Source of the DNA: Coriaria nepalensis
Lineage: Eukaryota > Streptophyta > Magnoliopsida > Cucurbitales > Coriariaceae
Direction: 5' to 3'
DNA length: 64,000 bases
NCBI GenBank assembly: GCA_027186245.1
Contig: CP114482.1
Coordinates: forward strand, 935,001 to 999,000
Below, piece by piece: positions 10,453 through 22,409 of the stretch. The translations under genes were made by a program, and so were the position numbers. The notes under the pieces were generated by a model. The model worked only from the letters and a program-made list of their open reading frames with translations, did not search any database and was not told where the DNA came from. The first letter of the stretch is position 1, and each line of letters starts with the position of its first letter.

Positions 10453-12511
10453 ATGGGTTCTATAAAGTTGAGAGAATTTGTGTTAATAGCCTGCTTAACC
10501 GCATTGATACCTACCCTTTATGCTCTTACAACTCCCGATGATAAATACTGGCATGATAGAATGCTTGCTGCCAGGGAGGCTACCAATAAGGCTGCCCACC
10601 CTAACCCTTTGAAGCAAACCCACCACTTCAACTTACATGCTCATAGGTTTCTTTCATTTCAGCTTTCGTTAACAAAAGTATGTTGCATGTATTTTGTTGG
10701 GTTTAATGAAGTTTTAATTGAATGCATGCAGGAGGATGCAGGGCATGAATCTCACACACATAGCAAGGAACCTAAGGAGTACCGGGAGTTGCGTGGCATC
10801 TAATCCAATCGATAAATGTTGGAGATGCGACCCAGATTGGGAGGCTAATCGAAAGAAGCTTGCATCGTGCGTAATGGGTTTTGGACGCGGGACTACAGGA
10901 GGCGCAGCTGGTGAAATCTACGTGGTAACCGACCCATCAGATAACGACTTGATGGATCCTAAACCCGGTACTCTCCGATATGGTTGCCTCCAAGAAAAAC
11001 CACTTTGGATCATATTCAAGCAAGACATGAACATCAAATTGAGAGGGGAGCTTATGTTGACACCTGACAAGACCATTGACGGGCGTGGAGCTAAAGTTCA
11101 CATTGCAAATGGTGGTTCGTTTAACATATTTCTAACGAAGAATATCATCATTCACGGGCTGCACATCCACAATATTGTAGGTCTCCCTGGAGGCCGTACT
11201 ATCAGAGACTCCCCAGAACACAAGGGAACAAGGGGTCCGTCAGACGGTGATGCTATTGGCATCTTTGGATCATCACATGTCTGGATTGATCATGTCTCCT
11301 TTAGTACCTGTGAAGATGGGCTTGTCGATGCTATTAACGGATCCACTGCTATTACTATATCGAACTCTCATTTCACAAAGCATGATCATGTCATTTTATT
11401 GGGAGCCAGTGATTCTAACGTCGATGATGCAAAGATGCAAGTCACAGTTGCTTATAATCATTTCGATAAAGGTTTGGTCCAAAGGATGCCTAGAGGTAGA
11501 TCGGGTTTCTTCCATGTTGTTAACAATGATTATACTGAGTGGGAAATGTATGCCATTGGTGGAACCCATAATCCTACCATTATGAGCCAGGGTAATCGCT
11601 TCTACGCTCCAAATAACCCTAATGCAAAGCAAGTGACATCACAAAACAAAGGTTGTCCACAATCAGAGTGGAAGAATTGGAAATGGAGCACAGAGGGAGA
11701 TCTACTGTTGAACGGAGCAATATTTTTTCAATCCGGAGGAAGTCCGCCATCACACGGTGGGCCAGAAATGCTCAAGGCATTGCCGGTTGAAGGAATCGAT
11801 GCCATTACAGCCTCTGCAGGTGCTCTAGACTGTGTACCTAAGAAACCATGTTAATGTACTTCATTTCTCGGATCATGGCGGGAAATTTTAACCCGTAAAT
11901 TTTCTTATGTTCTTGAGAATACTAAATAAGATTCAACGTATTTTTTATTAAATAATTTGTTTCTTCGTTTATGATCGATCTTTATTGAGGAGGGAAATTT
12001 TATTAGTAATTTTCATTACTTTATTCCCCACCAAACAAAAATCGAGAAAGACACTCTACATTTAACTTTCAAGGCTATACTTCTACCCATGAGTATGGAA
12101 AGCAACAATTTTCCCAGTTGCGGATATTTCATAAAAGCTAGCTTATTGATATGCAAGAATGCCCACCCAATAAATCAAGTAGTGTGCGATGATATATATA
12201 TGACATCTATATATACGTTTGCTGTAAACATTTCAAATATTTTGATTAGCAACTATTTGGTTAAAGTTATGTTTACTTTCCAAAGCATCAACAACACTCA
12301 ACAATTTTGATTCCACGTACTATGTCTCCATTGTAGAGTTAGTTAACACCTCTAGACCGGTACCGGATTCCATCAGACTGTACCGGAATTGGATTTATCT
12401 AGACTAATCATAGTCGTGTGGATAAGAAATAAGTTCGTTGAAATAGTCCGATCACTTGAGTTGATTAAATAAGGTGGTCCGACCTCTTCAATGAATGAGA
12501 GAGAAAAAGAG
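10292..12511 (+). repeat. Left arm of a large imperfect palindrome
   Basis: The arm contains the intact pectate lyase gene with part of its promoter and about 650 bp of 3' flank. Its inverted partner is 12769-13775. Clear matching blocks include the promoter (10292-10322), exon 1 end and intron (about 10600-10731), start and end of exon 2, the 3' UTR (11855-12010), the GTTATGTTTACTTTCCAAAG block (12266) and the CCGATCACTTGAGTTGATTA block (12449). Confidence 0.85.
10453..11854 (+). CDS. Pectate lyase, secreted
   Basis: Two exons (10453-10646, 10732-11854) separated by an 85-bp GT-AG intron join in frame to 438 residues, normal for plant pectate lyases (polysaccharide lyase family 1). The enzyme cleaves de-esterified homogalacturonan in the cell wall by calcium-dependent beta-elimination. 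A signal peptide is evident (MGSIKLREFVLIACLTALIP, ending near TLYA). The N-terminal part has the plant-specific [20 protein letters not shown] and [12 protein letters not shown] segments. The parallel beta-helix core follows with GDAIGIFGSSHVWIDHVSFS, then the DGLVDAINGSTAITISNSHF calcium-binding region and FDKGLVQRMPRGRSGFFHVV, which contains the catalytic arginine in RMPRGR. The tail has GGTHNPTIMSQGNRF and ends in CVPKKPC. No frame break is seen. An inverted, internally deleted copy lies 1.5 kb downstream and another inverted fragment about 2.5 kb upstream. The start is the first ATG giving a signal peptide. Confidence 0.96.
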
Positions 12512-13312
12512 AGGAAAGGTGCACACACTCCCTCATCCTCATGATCTATGAAGGGGTTTGGTCTCCATAGAATCCGAACCCCTCTAGACATGCAAGGATT
12601 ATGTTAGATTTACCGGTACATATATTTTTTGACATAATAAGGAGTTGGTAATTTTGATAAATAAAATTTAAACTTATAATTTATTAGAATTCTATTAATC
12701 GGATGAATTTCAGGATTGTTTAACATCTATTCAAGTGAGTAAATATTATTTCGAATGACATATTCTATTTTGCTCCCTCATTCACCGAAGTGGTTGGACT
12801 ACTTTATCTAATTGACTCAAGTGATCGGACCACTTCAACGGACTCACTTCTCATCCACACAATCTACAAATGGAGTTCTAAACTGTCAGTCTCCATCTTC
12901 GTACAGTCTGATAGAATTCGAGCCCTATCTAAAGATGTTAACTAACTCCCCAATGGAGATATAGTATGTGGAATCCAACTTGTGGAGTATTGTTGATGCT
13001 TTGGAAAGTAAACATAACCTTAACCAACTGGTTGTAACGGGAATTTTGTGTCTCTGCACACTCATAGGTAAAAGGTATAGCCATGAAATGTTGATCCGGC
13101 AAGTAAAATGTATAGTGCCTTTTTTGATCTATTTTTGTTTGTTAGGGAATAAAGTACATAAATTTACTAATAAAATTTCCCTCCTCAACGAAGATCGATC
13201 ATACAATTATTTAATAAAAAGCTATAAAATATCCTTTGTACAATTCTCAAGAAATAAGATAAATTATGGGTTCCAAGTATCCCTCGATCCATGGCCCCAG
13301 AACTGAAGTACA
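11855..13312. other. 3' flank of pectate lyase, palindrome centre and mirrored flank
   Basis: Contains no gene. Positions 11855-12511 are mirrored as 12769-13312, with about 255 bp of unpaired sequence (12512-12768) at the centre. The short reading frames here have no family features. Confidence 0.7.
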
Positions 13313-13775
13313 TTAACATGGTTTTTTAGGTACGCAGTCTAGAGTACCTGCAGAGCGTGTAATGGCAGCAATTCCTTTAGCTGGCAATGCCTTGATAATT
13401 TCTGGCTCACCGCGTGATACCGGACTTCCGGATTCAATAGATATTGCTCCGTTCTCCAAAACATCTCCCTTTGAACTCCATTTCCATTTCTTCCACTCTA
13501 ATTCTGGAACACCATTGTTATGTCACGTCACTAGCTTTGGATTAGATGCCACACAACCCCTGATACTCCCTAGGTTCCTTGCTATGTGTGTGAGATTGGT
13601 GCCCTGCATTCTCCTCCATGCATTCAATTAAAACTTCATCAAGCCCAACAAAGTGCATCCAACATACATAGGTGTGTATACAAAAGCTGAAATGAAAGAA
13701 ACCTGTGAGCATGAAAGTTGAAGTGGTGTATTTAATTTCTTTTGGGCCTCGACGTACCAAATTATTAAGGTATAT
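12769..13775 (-). repeat. Right arm of the large imperfect palindrome
   Basis: The reverse complement matches the left arm in the same order (3' flank, end of exon 2, start of exon 2, intron, end of exon 1, promoter). It is only about half as long because the middle of the coding sequence and most of exon 1 are missing. Point differences are frequent, so the duplication is not recent. Confidence 0.85.
13313..13740 (-). pseudogene. Pectate lyase copy B, internally deleted (pseudogene)
   Basis: On the minus strand the remnant has the last bases of exon 1 (about 13735-13705), the intron, and the first codons of exon 2 ([24 protein letters not shown], 13622-13545). It then jumps directly to the C-terminal part (LEWKKWKWSSKGDVLENGAI, then SGSPVSRGEPEIIKALPAKG and TLDCVPKKPC), ending at a stop at 13315-13313. 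About 800 bp of coding sequence, including all calcium-binding and catalytic residues, is gone. It lies in the right arm of the palindrome, convergent with the intact gene. Confidence 0.88.
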
Positions 13776-14230
13776 ATTTATCATGATATTCAATTTTTCT
13801 TCAATTTTTCTTCAATTTTTCTTTTATATATATATTTTTTCATAATAATTATTAAATTAAATATAAAAAAATACCTTATCATAAAAATTGAAAAATAAAA
13901 GAAAGGAAAATAAATATAAGTTATTATAAATGAGCTGAACGGATAATAAAAATTGATTAATTTTTTTTTACAGAATTTTAAAATTATAAAATTAAGTTTA
14001 ATTTATAAAATTTAGATGGATATAGTTTTAATTTTATGAATATGAGAGAGATTAAATGTAGTACGATAAAAATTTAAGGGAGTAAAAAATAGTGACTAAA
14101 AATGTCATTTGCAAAACAGATACTACATTGAAGAGAAAAACGGTGTCGTACGGGAGCCAAGACTCTCCCTTTAACCATCGTCTCCAATCGCGAAACACGT
14201 TCCTCTGTTCATCAACGATTAAAACCCCAA
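13776..14230. other. AT-rich spacer upstream of the EF4 gene
   Basis: No gene. A short tandem run of TTCTTCAATTT (about 13791-13821) and extreme AT-richness are present. The last 100 bp presumably hold the EF4 5' UTR. Confidence 0.5.
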
Positions 14231-17200
14231 ATGGGTTTTCTAAGAAGAGCGGCAATAACCTTAAGACCGCCGAACTACTTATACCCATTAAACTATTTCT
14301 CCCGATTATCTATTTGTAGAGAAAACCCAATAAGTTGTCACTGTTTTGCTTTGAACCAAGCTTTTTGCTCTCAATCTCGCGTGAACAGAAGCAAGGAGAA
14401 CGCCATAGATTTGACCCACTATCCTACTGATAAGATTAGGAACTTTTCGATTATTGCACACGTCGATCATGGCAAGTCCACTCTAGCTGATCGCCTTTTG
14501 GAGCTCACGGGTACTATCAAAAGAGGCCATGGCCAGCCTCAGTACTTAGACAAATTGCAGGTATTTCTTGAACTGCATTATTGTTTTTAAGTAATTTTAG
14601 GACGAAATTAAGATTTTGGTTAGCTTTCAAAATTCGATTTTATTCAACTTTTCATGTATTACCTCAAAGTGTACGTAATAATAACAATGACATAAAAATT
14701 ATGCCTTCTTTTTGTTCTTTAAATTCTTGCAACTATATTCGTGTAGACTGGAATTTGTGTAAAGAAGAAGATAGTTATAATGAGAGGTAACTGGATTTTG
14801 TGTTTGGATTTAAACTAGAGTCTTAGACCCTTTTCTATAGTCTTGGTTTTCAAGTTTCAGACTTTCAGTATGGTGATAGTAGCAGTAGTATGAAGTATAT
14901 GGAGAAAATGTATAGGTTTAGAGGGAGAGGAAGAAATCGAGTAGCTTCCACTTTCGAGTTTATTCAACTTTTCATTTACTAGTTTAAAGTACGTAACATC
15001 AACATAAATATTGTGTCTTGCAACTATATTTGAGTAACCTTTTATTGTACTCTTGTGGTTTTTAAGTTTCAGTATGGTATTATTAAGTAGTACTAAGTTT
15101 ATGGTGAAAATGTATAGGTAGAGAGGGAGAGAGGAATTACAGTTAAAGCTCAAACAGCAACAATGTTCTTCAACCACGACCCCTGTAACCTTAACCAAAA
15201 CAGAAACCCAAATTTTCTAATAAACCTTATAGACACACCAGGGCATGTTGATTTTAGCTATGAAGTATCAAGATCCTTAGCAGCTTGCCAAGGAGTCCTT
15301 TTAGTAGTAGATGCTGCCCAAGGTGTTCAAGCCCAAACTGTCGCAAATTTCTATCTAGCCTTTGAATCTAACCTCACTATCATACCTGTTATTAACAAAA
15401 TTGACCAACCTACGGCTGACCCAGATCGAGTCAAAGCCCAACTAAAGTCCATGTTTGACCTTGAACCTAGTCATGCCCTCTTGACCTCTGCTAAAACCGG
15501 GCTGGGTCTAGAGCAAGTCCTGCCTGCAGTCATTGATCGGATCCCTCCTCCTCCCGGGAAAAGTGATACTGCTTTGAGGATGTTGTTGTTGGATTCTTAT
15601 TATGATGAGTATAAAGGAGTTATATGCCATGTGGCGGTTGCTGATGGGGTGCTTAGAAAAGGGGATAAGGTTTCTTCTTCGGCTACTGGTCAAGGGTATG
15701 AGGTTTTGGATGTTGGGATTATGAATCCAGAGTTGACTTCAACTGGGATTCTTCTTACGGGACAAGTGGGCTACGTTGTTAATGGAATGCGGTCCACTAA
15801 AGAGGCCCGTGTTGGGGATACTCTTTATCACAGTCGAAGTGTTGTAGAGCCTCTTCCTGGTAAATTATGGATTTACTTGGTATATACTTTTTTTTTTATT
15901 TGGTATTTCCAGTTATGATATTGTTTGTTTCTAAACGTGTAGGTTTCAAGCCTGCAAAACATATGGTGTTTTCTGGACTTTATCCAGCTGATGGATCTGA
16001 CTTTGAATTACTGAATCATGCAATAGAGAGATTGACATGCAATGATGCTAGTGTTTCTGTCACTAAGGAGAGTAGTACAGCACTAGGTTTGGGCTTTAGG
16101 TCTGAAATGCTTGCAAGATATTATTTATTCTTACTACTAAAAATTTAATGATTGTATTTCTTATATTTACTAAACAAATAATCATCCTCATATGGATCAT
16201 ACATGTAGGTGTGGTTTTCTAGGATTACTCCATATGGATGTTTTTCATCAAAGGCTTGAACAGGTAGTGCCTTTTTATCTAATTTGAAAAAAATTTATTT
16301 TTGAAACCATATGCTTTTCAAAATATTGAGAATCTAGTAATTAGTATCTTCTTTGTGGATGGTAGGAGTATGGAGCTCATGTCATTTCTACTGTTCCAAC
16401 TGTTCCCTATATTTTTGAGTATTCTGATGGAAGGTAGATTTGATAACATTCTCTCTTTAAGAAATTTCTCACTTAATCCTTGATAAAAAATGTAAGGTTT
16501 GTTTTTGTTTTTTCCCCCCTTCCGGATAGCAAATTAGAAGTTCAGAATCCGGCTGCATTACCCTCAAATCCAAAGCAAAGAGTGACTGCTTCATGGGAAC
16601 CTACTGTATTAGCCACAATTATCATTCCTAGTGAGTAAGCTCTCATGTTCCCTTCAATATTTTCTATACCTTGTTTATATCTCCGTTTTCTTTTGATGGT
16701 TACTCATTTCCTTTTATCTATTGTTCGATGAAGGTATGTGGGGCCAGTTATCACCCTTTGCTCTGAACGGAGAGGGCAGCAATTGGAATACTCATTCATT
16801 GATAGGTAATCATTTCTTCTTCTTCTTCCCTTTTTTTTTTTTTGGGTAGTGTTCATGAGAATAACCAATAGTGGAAAACAATGTATTTCCATGCAGTCAA
16901 AGAGTATTCATGAAATATCGCTTACCCTTGAGAGAAATTGTTGTTGACTTCTACAATGTATTGAAGAGTATAACTTCAGGATATGCATCGTTCGATTACG
17001 AGGATTCGGAGTAAGCTCTCTCTCTGACATATCATCTTAATGAAGTACATGTTTGTTTTTACTTTTTCATCTTTGTGAGTGAATCTTTTGGACGGGTACC
17101 ATTAACAGGTATCAAGAAGCCGATTTGGTAAAACTCGATTTACTTTTGAACGGGCAACCGGTTGATGCAATGGCAACTATTGTTCATAACTTGAAGGCAC

Positions 17201-17669
17201 AACGATTTGGCCGTGAACTAGTTGAAAAACTTAAGAAATTCATAGATAGGTCCATACTTCAATTTTCATTTTCCTAAAAATAAATTACAAATGAAATATT
17301 CTTGATCCCCTTATCTTACTTATACTTGCATGCTTTTATATTGACTAGGCAAATGTTTGAGATAACAATTCAAGCTGCGATCGGATCAAAAGTCGTTGCA
17401 AGGGAGACGTATGTTCTTGAGAATTATAATCTTAGAAAAGTACAATTGTTCATCTTTTTGCTTTTCTTTGAACTTATAAAAGGATCTAATGTTGGATTTT
17501 TAGTGTTTCTGCAATGAGAAAGAATGTCCTTGCAAAATGCTACGGTGGGGATGTGACTCGAAAGCGGAAGCTTCTGGAAAAGCAAAAGGAAGGGAAGAAG
17601 CGGATGAAACGGGTCGGTTCAGTTGATATTCCTCAAGAGGCTTTTCACGAACTTCTCAAGGTCTCTTAG
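14231..17669 (+). CDS. Translation factor EF4/LepA (GUF1 homologue), mitochondrial
   Basis: Eleven exons (14231-14560, 15118-15859, 15943-16099, 16209-16263, 16366-16433, 16530-16634, 16734-16805, 16897-17010, 17109-17249, 17349-17408, 17504-17669) join in frame to 669 residues. That is close to other plant mitochondrial LepA proteins. EF4 is a ribosome-dependent GTPase acting on elongating organellar ribosomes. The first 60 or so residues are basic, hydroxylated and acid-poor, as in a mitochondrial presequence. GTPase motifs are complete: G1 [10 protein letters not shown]2 ERGIT, G3 DTPGH, G4 NKID, G5 SAKTG. Domain II and EF-G-like domains III and V follow ([61 protein letters not shown]). 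The LepA-specific C-terminal domain is clear ([49 protein letters not shown]). The presequence favours mitochondria over chloroplast. Intron 1 holds a partial duplicate of its own acceptor region. Confidence 0.96.
14862..15140 (+). repeat. Tandem duplication of an intron/exon boundary in the EF4 gene
   Basis: The segment at about 14862-14940 (TTTCAGTATGGTGAT, then AAAATGTATAGG, then AGAGGGAGAGG) is a diverged copy of 15067-15140, which contains the true exon 2 acceptor (AAAATGTATAGGTAGAGAGG). Additional matching sequence (TTCAACTTTTCAT then AAAGTACGTAA) is shared between about 14645 and 14963. The upstream copy has an AG in the same place but reads GTTTAG, an immediate stop, if spliced in the same phase. 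Confidence 0.75.
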
Positions 17670-18395
17670 ATTATTGTTATAAATCATCTCCTCCTAAATA
17701 AATGGGAGGCCATTTTATTCTTCAAAAGTATTGAAATCGAGCCCTCCTTTTCGATCAATTCTTGCTTGTTTCCGGGTTACTTTCGGGTTACTTTCGTGCT
17801 TTCTTTTTCCAGGTTACTTTTGTTCAAAAGTTTTGTAAGAGTTTTGTTTATTTATGAAAGTTTGTACTTGTATCATATGTATTATACTTAAGTATGTGAT
17901 GATTGAACTAGTTGATAATAAGAAAATTAGTGCATGATCAAGGATTAGATGTATAGCTAAGTGGGCAAAGTTTTTTATTTTTTCATTTTTTTTTCAATTT
18001 TGGATCTGGACTTTGAGTTGGGTCGATCTTGTTGAGGCCCAAAATAGATCGTACTTTGGGCCCATTCATGACTCGCCCAAACCCAATTTAATAAAACTCA
18101 AAGCGAAATTCTGGAAACAAAACTGTCTTTTTAGCCGAACCAGATCGATTAGTCAATCTTCATCTTCTTCAATCAGTATCTCTCTTCTCTATCTCCCTCT
18201 CTCTTGCTTTCCTCTAACCCTGCAAATTCAGCTCCAAATTTGCATCGTTAGGGATTTCACAAGGAGGAGCATCTGGTCATTCAGCGTTCTCTCTTTCGCG
18301 ATAGTCTCTTTCTTTATCAAATTCTCTACTTGCTCCCCCCTTTTTCTCTTTAATTTGCTATAATTGCAGATCCGGAATTTTAAGGTTCGAGGAGG
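17670..18395. other. Intergenic region between EF4 and V-ATPase d
   Basis: Holds the EF4 3' UTR and the promoter/5' UTR of the V-ATPase gene. The motifs GGCCCAAAAT and TTGGGCCCATTC near 18034-18065 resemble site II/GGCCCA elements common in plant housekeeping promoters. CT-rich sequence at 18160-18240 fits a 5' UTR. No other gene. Confidence 0.45.
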
Positions 18396-21300
18396 ATGTA
18401 CGGATTCGAAGCGCTTACGTTCAACGTTCATGGAGGCTATCTGGAAGCGATCGTGCGGGGACACAGAGCTGGATTGCTTACCGCTGCTGATTACAACAAT
18501 TTGTGCCAGTGTGAGACTCTAGACGATATCAAGATGCATCTTTCTGCGACCGAGTATGGTCCTTATCTCCAAAACGGTGCGTTCTTGTCTTCCCAAAATC
18601 GACAAACGTGAGGCGGAAAGGTTAAATATGGTCCTGAATTGGTAGTTTAGGAGCTAAGTAAGCTTGGATATGTCTAACTATTAAAATTTGGATCTTGTGC
18701 TTATTTCCTTGGGAGGGGAATTGCTACGTAATTGTTGCTTGCGAGGCCTATGATTTATTTCAAGCATCAATTTTGTTAAGGATGTGGTGCCGGTTTTTCT
18801 ATTATAAGCTCGATTTAGGAAGCAGATTTACAAGTGCGTTATTGTCTTATTGTTTCTAGATATTTCCTGCAGAACCTTCTCCGTTGCATACTACCACAAT
18901 TGTGGAGAAATGCACTCTTAAACTGGTTGATGAGCACAAGCACATGCTATGCCAAGCTACAGAGCCTCTGTCAACCTTTTTAGAATATATCACGTATGTG
19001 GCCTCATCATTCATTTACTTCCTTTCCCTGTTTGCATCATGTTTTCCAGCCTTTATCTTCCCTCAGTTAAGAAATATTATTCGTTTGGCCAAAAATAAAA
19101 TAAAATTGTTGATGTATGGAACTATAGATATTATTCATGACTCAGGAAGTGGAACTTGGCAACAATTCTGCAAACTGATTTTCGTGTTTCAAAACATGAT
19201 ACATGAAAAATTTCCTCCGACATTACCGTTTGGCTTCAGTTTTTGTGTCAGAAAAATCCAAAAACCGGTTTCATTTTTGCCTCGTAAACCGGTGATAAAT
19301 GCGAAATGAAAAAACTATTAAAAGTAGTTTTTGCATTTCACATTTGTACGATTTCACAGACCGAGGTCTTTTCTACTTTCCCAGACCAAGGTCTCATAAG
19401 ACATCTCTCGATTTGGGTTCCCGATCCAGACCAAGATCTTTTCCTTCCTTCCTAGATCGAGTTCTCGGTCTAGAAAGGCAGAAACATGACTGAGTTCTTG
19501 GTTTCGGGTTGATTTCTTATACTCGATCAATTCTACTCTTATTTTGCGACCTAATGACATCGTACGCACTATACTATTATTCTAATGACTTGAAGGATAA
19601 TTTTTCATATGCCCAAAACTAAACGGGCATCACAACCATTTAGGTAATGGTTTTGAAATCATTTTTTGTCTATAGGGGAATAGATGTGATTCCTTCATGT
19701 GGCATGATGGACTTGTTTTGACGAAGTTCAAGACGATATTCAATAACCTTGTTGAGAGTGAGAAAGCAAACCGTGTTATCATCGCACATAAAGATAGTCA
19801 AATATGAATTTTAACGTCTAGAGTTAAGTACTTCAAAGTTGGACTCATTCTATCATGGGTTGTAATGAGCATGTTTGTATTCCACAAATCGTTATAAGCG
19901 TTGTAAGCGTCAGATGAAATGATATCAATGGAGAAACCCAAACTCTTCACCATGGGAAAATTGGAATGGGAGAATCTAGAGAGAGAGAATAGAGGTAACG
20001 AGAAGAAACAAAACTCATGTGAACAACCAAACGAAAATGTGGTTTGAAATTCGAAGAGTCGAAGGGCTCGACGCCCTGAGATGCACAAATCGACGTCTCA
20101 CATGTCGGTCTGTGGTCGAAGGCCCCAAGGCACTAAAATGCACAGATCGACATCTCACATGCCGGTCTGTGATCGAAGGGTCGAAAGCCTCGAGGCCCTG
20201 AGATGCACAGACCGACGTCTCACATGTTGATATGTGGTTGAACGGTCGAAGGCCTCGAGGTCATGAGATGCACAGACCGACATGAAGGGTCGAAGGGTCG
20301 AAAGGCATCTCATATAAGCATTGTATTCCAACACAGTAGGACGCCATTAATCTTGTATTCCACAAATCATTATAAGTGTTGTAAGCGTTTTATAAATAAA
20401 GTCTTTTGTGTCAACAACTACTATTAACAAAAAGTGATGGTTCGAAGAAGAACCCTAATCGAAGAAGAACCCCCTTTCCAAAATGCACCACTTCATTAAA
20501 CTCATAAAACAGAACTGAAACTCATGTGTACAGCCAAAGGCAAATGTGGTTTGGAATTTAATTTTCAACCAAAGTGAGCCAAACGGGATTTTGTATTTAA
20601 AAATCACTTTTTTCTCTCTGACACTGATTTTCATAATCATTACGAAAATCACTTTTTGAAATGCACAATCTCAAAATTGATGCCAATCACAGCCTATTCA
20701 TTTGGCCAAAAAAAAAATCTGTTGATGTATGGAACTATAGATATTATTTGTGACTTAGGAAGCGGAAATTGGGATAGCTTTTTGCGGTGTTTTCCATATA
20801 TATCACCGCATTCTGTTACAAATTGAACAATATGGGAGGGATGCTATCAATCTGGCTTTTATAGAATTTTAAAGTTTTACTGGTTTATGCAGATATGGTC
20901 ACATGATTGACAATGTTGTCCTCATTGTTACTGGAACTTTGCATGAGAGAGATGTGCAGGAATTATTAGAGAAATGCCACCCTTTGGGGATGTTTGACAG
21001 GTACTTAGGTTCCATAGATTTTTTTTCTTTGCATACCTCTTTTGATAGTTTTATAATAAAGTTTCTCTCCTGTTTTCCATTTCAGCATTGCCACCCTTGC
21101 TGTTGCTCAGAATATGCGGGAGCTTTACAGGCTGGTTCTTGTTGACACTCCACTTGCTCCCTACTTTTCAGAGTGTATTACATCAGAGGTACTAATACTT
21201 GTTTCCTACTATCCTGGGTTGGACAGGTTCATCTTCATATTAATTAAAAATGAAAAGCCTTATATAACTATTTTCTACTTGGTTTTGGACTAAACCTTCC

Positions 21301-22409
21301 ACATTTTTTTTCTGCGTAGGACTTGGATGACATGAACATTGAAATCATGAGGAACACTCTTTACAAGGCATATCTTGAGGACTTTTACAAGTTTTGTCAG
21401 GTGACACATGGGTCCGAAACTATGAAAAGTGACTTCTTTTTCTTTCCTACAGGGACATGCAGTTCACCCGTTTCATAACTTTCCATTTATTTGTAATAAA
21501 CTTTTGATACAGAAACTTGGCGGTGCAACAGGTGAGATCATGTCTGATCTCCTTGCCTTTGAGGCTGACCGAAGAGCTGTCAATATCACCATAAATAGGT
21601 AAGCGTGATTTAAGCTGCTAAGTGCTAACTCTTGTCTCTCATAAATGCTGCTCTACAATACTTCATCTAGTTATCTTGGATACACTCATGAATTTGTGTT
21701 ATTTTTCAGCATTGGCACTGAACTTACCCGAGATGATCGTAGGAGATTGTATTCTAACTTCGGTTTACTGTAAGATATCTCTCACTCCTGATGAGATATT
21801 AATTTCCACCTTATTTACTGGTTGGACATGTTATCTTACAAGTTTTGTATGTTGCAAACAGCTACCCCTATGGTCATGAAGAACTTGCTGTCTGTGAGGA
21901 CATTGATCAGGTATTCATAATCTCACTTATTAGGTTTAGTAGTGGCCCAAATGGTGCTTCGTTGCAAACCGTGCTCTTCTGAATGGCCGTCCTTCTTCGA
22001 CTCATCATTAATGTCAAGTAGTGACAATTTTAGTGGGTTTTGTTTTAGGTTCGTGGTGTAATGGAAAAGTATCCGCCCTATCAGTCTATCTTCTCTAAAC
22101 TATCATATGGAGAGAGTCAGATGCTCGATAAGGCATTCTATGAAGAGGAGGTGAAAAGGCTTTGCTTAGCATTCGAGCAACAGGTTTATATCATTCCTCC
22201 TAATCAACCATTCATACATTGTTCTTCAATACCATTGTCTCTGTTGATTTACCTCCTACTCATTCATTCTCATGCAGTTCCATTACGGCGTCTTCTTCGC
22301 TTACATAAGGTTGAGGGAGCAAGAGATCAGGAACCTCATGTGGATTTCCGAATGCGTCGCCCAGAACCAGAAGTCTCGAGTCCACGATAGCGTCGTTATC
22401 ATCTTCTAG
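18396..22409 (+). CDS. VHA-d: V-type proton ATPase subunit d
   Basis: Ten exons (18396-18576, 18873-18993, 20893-21000, 21086-21188, 21320-21400, 21513-21598, 21710-21769, 21862-21910, 22049-22183, 22278-22409) join in frame to 351 residues, exactly the plant subunit d length. Subunit d sits in the membrane Vo sector and links the central stalk to the proteolipid ring. The enzyme acidifies the vacuole and trans-Golgi. Family sequence is continuous: [20 protein letters not shown], then [80 protein letters not shown], and a C-terminus of [20 protein letters not shown] then [14 protein letters not shown]. No break is present. The second intron (18994-20892) is by far the longest and is packed with repeats. 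The purine/pyrimidine-rich leader and GGCCCA motifs upstream suit a constitutively expressed gene. Confidence 0.97.
19081..20775. repeat. Nested direct repeats in V-ATPase d intron 2 (possible inserted element)
   Basis: Three blocks occur twice in direct orientation: 19081-19160 with 20696-20775 (TTGATGTATGGAACTATAGA core), 19876-19912 with 20352-20390 (GTATTCCACAAATC core), and 20008-20050 with 20518-20560 (AATGTGGTTTG core). They bracket the tandem array at 20058-20300. The arrangement suggests insertion of a non-autonomous element, or unequal duplications, inside an intron. No transposase or reverse transcriptase frame is recognisable. Confidence 0.7.
20058..20300. repeat. Tandem repeat, about 57-65 bp unit, four copies
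   Basis: Successive copies start near 20058, 20115, 20172 and 20237. The shared core is GATGCACAGACCGACGTCTC followed by ACATG and TCTGTG, each copy led by GGTCGAAGG and CTCGAGGC words. This stretch is clearly richer in GC than the surrounding intron. Confidence 0.85.

Noticed and set aside
11247..11632. Plus- and minus-strand alternative-frame ORFs within pectate lyase exon 2
   Set aside because: They overlap a strongly conserved coding frame and have no family features.
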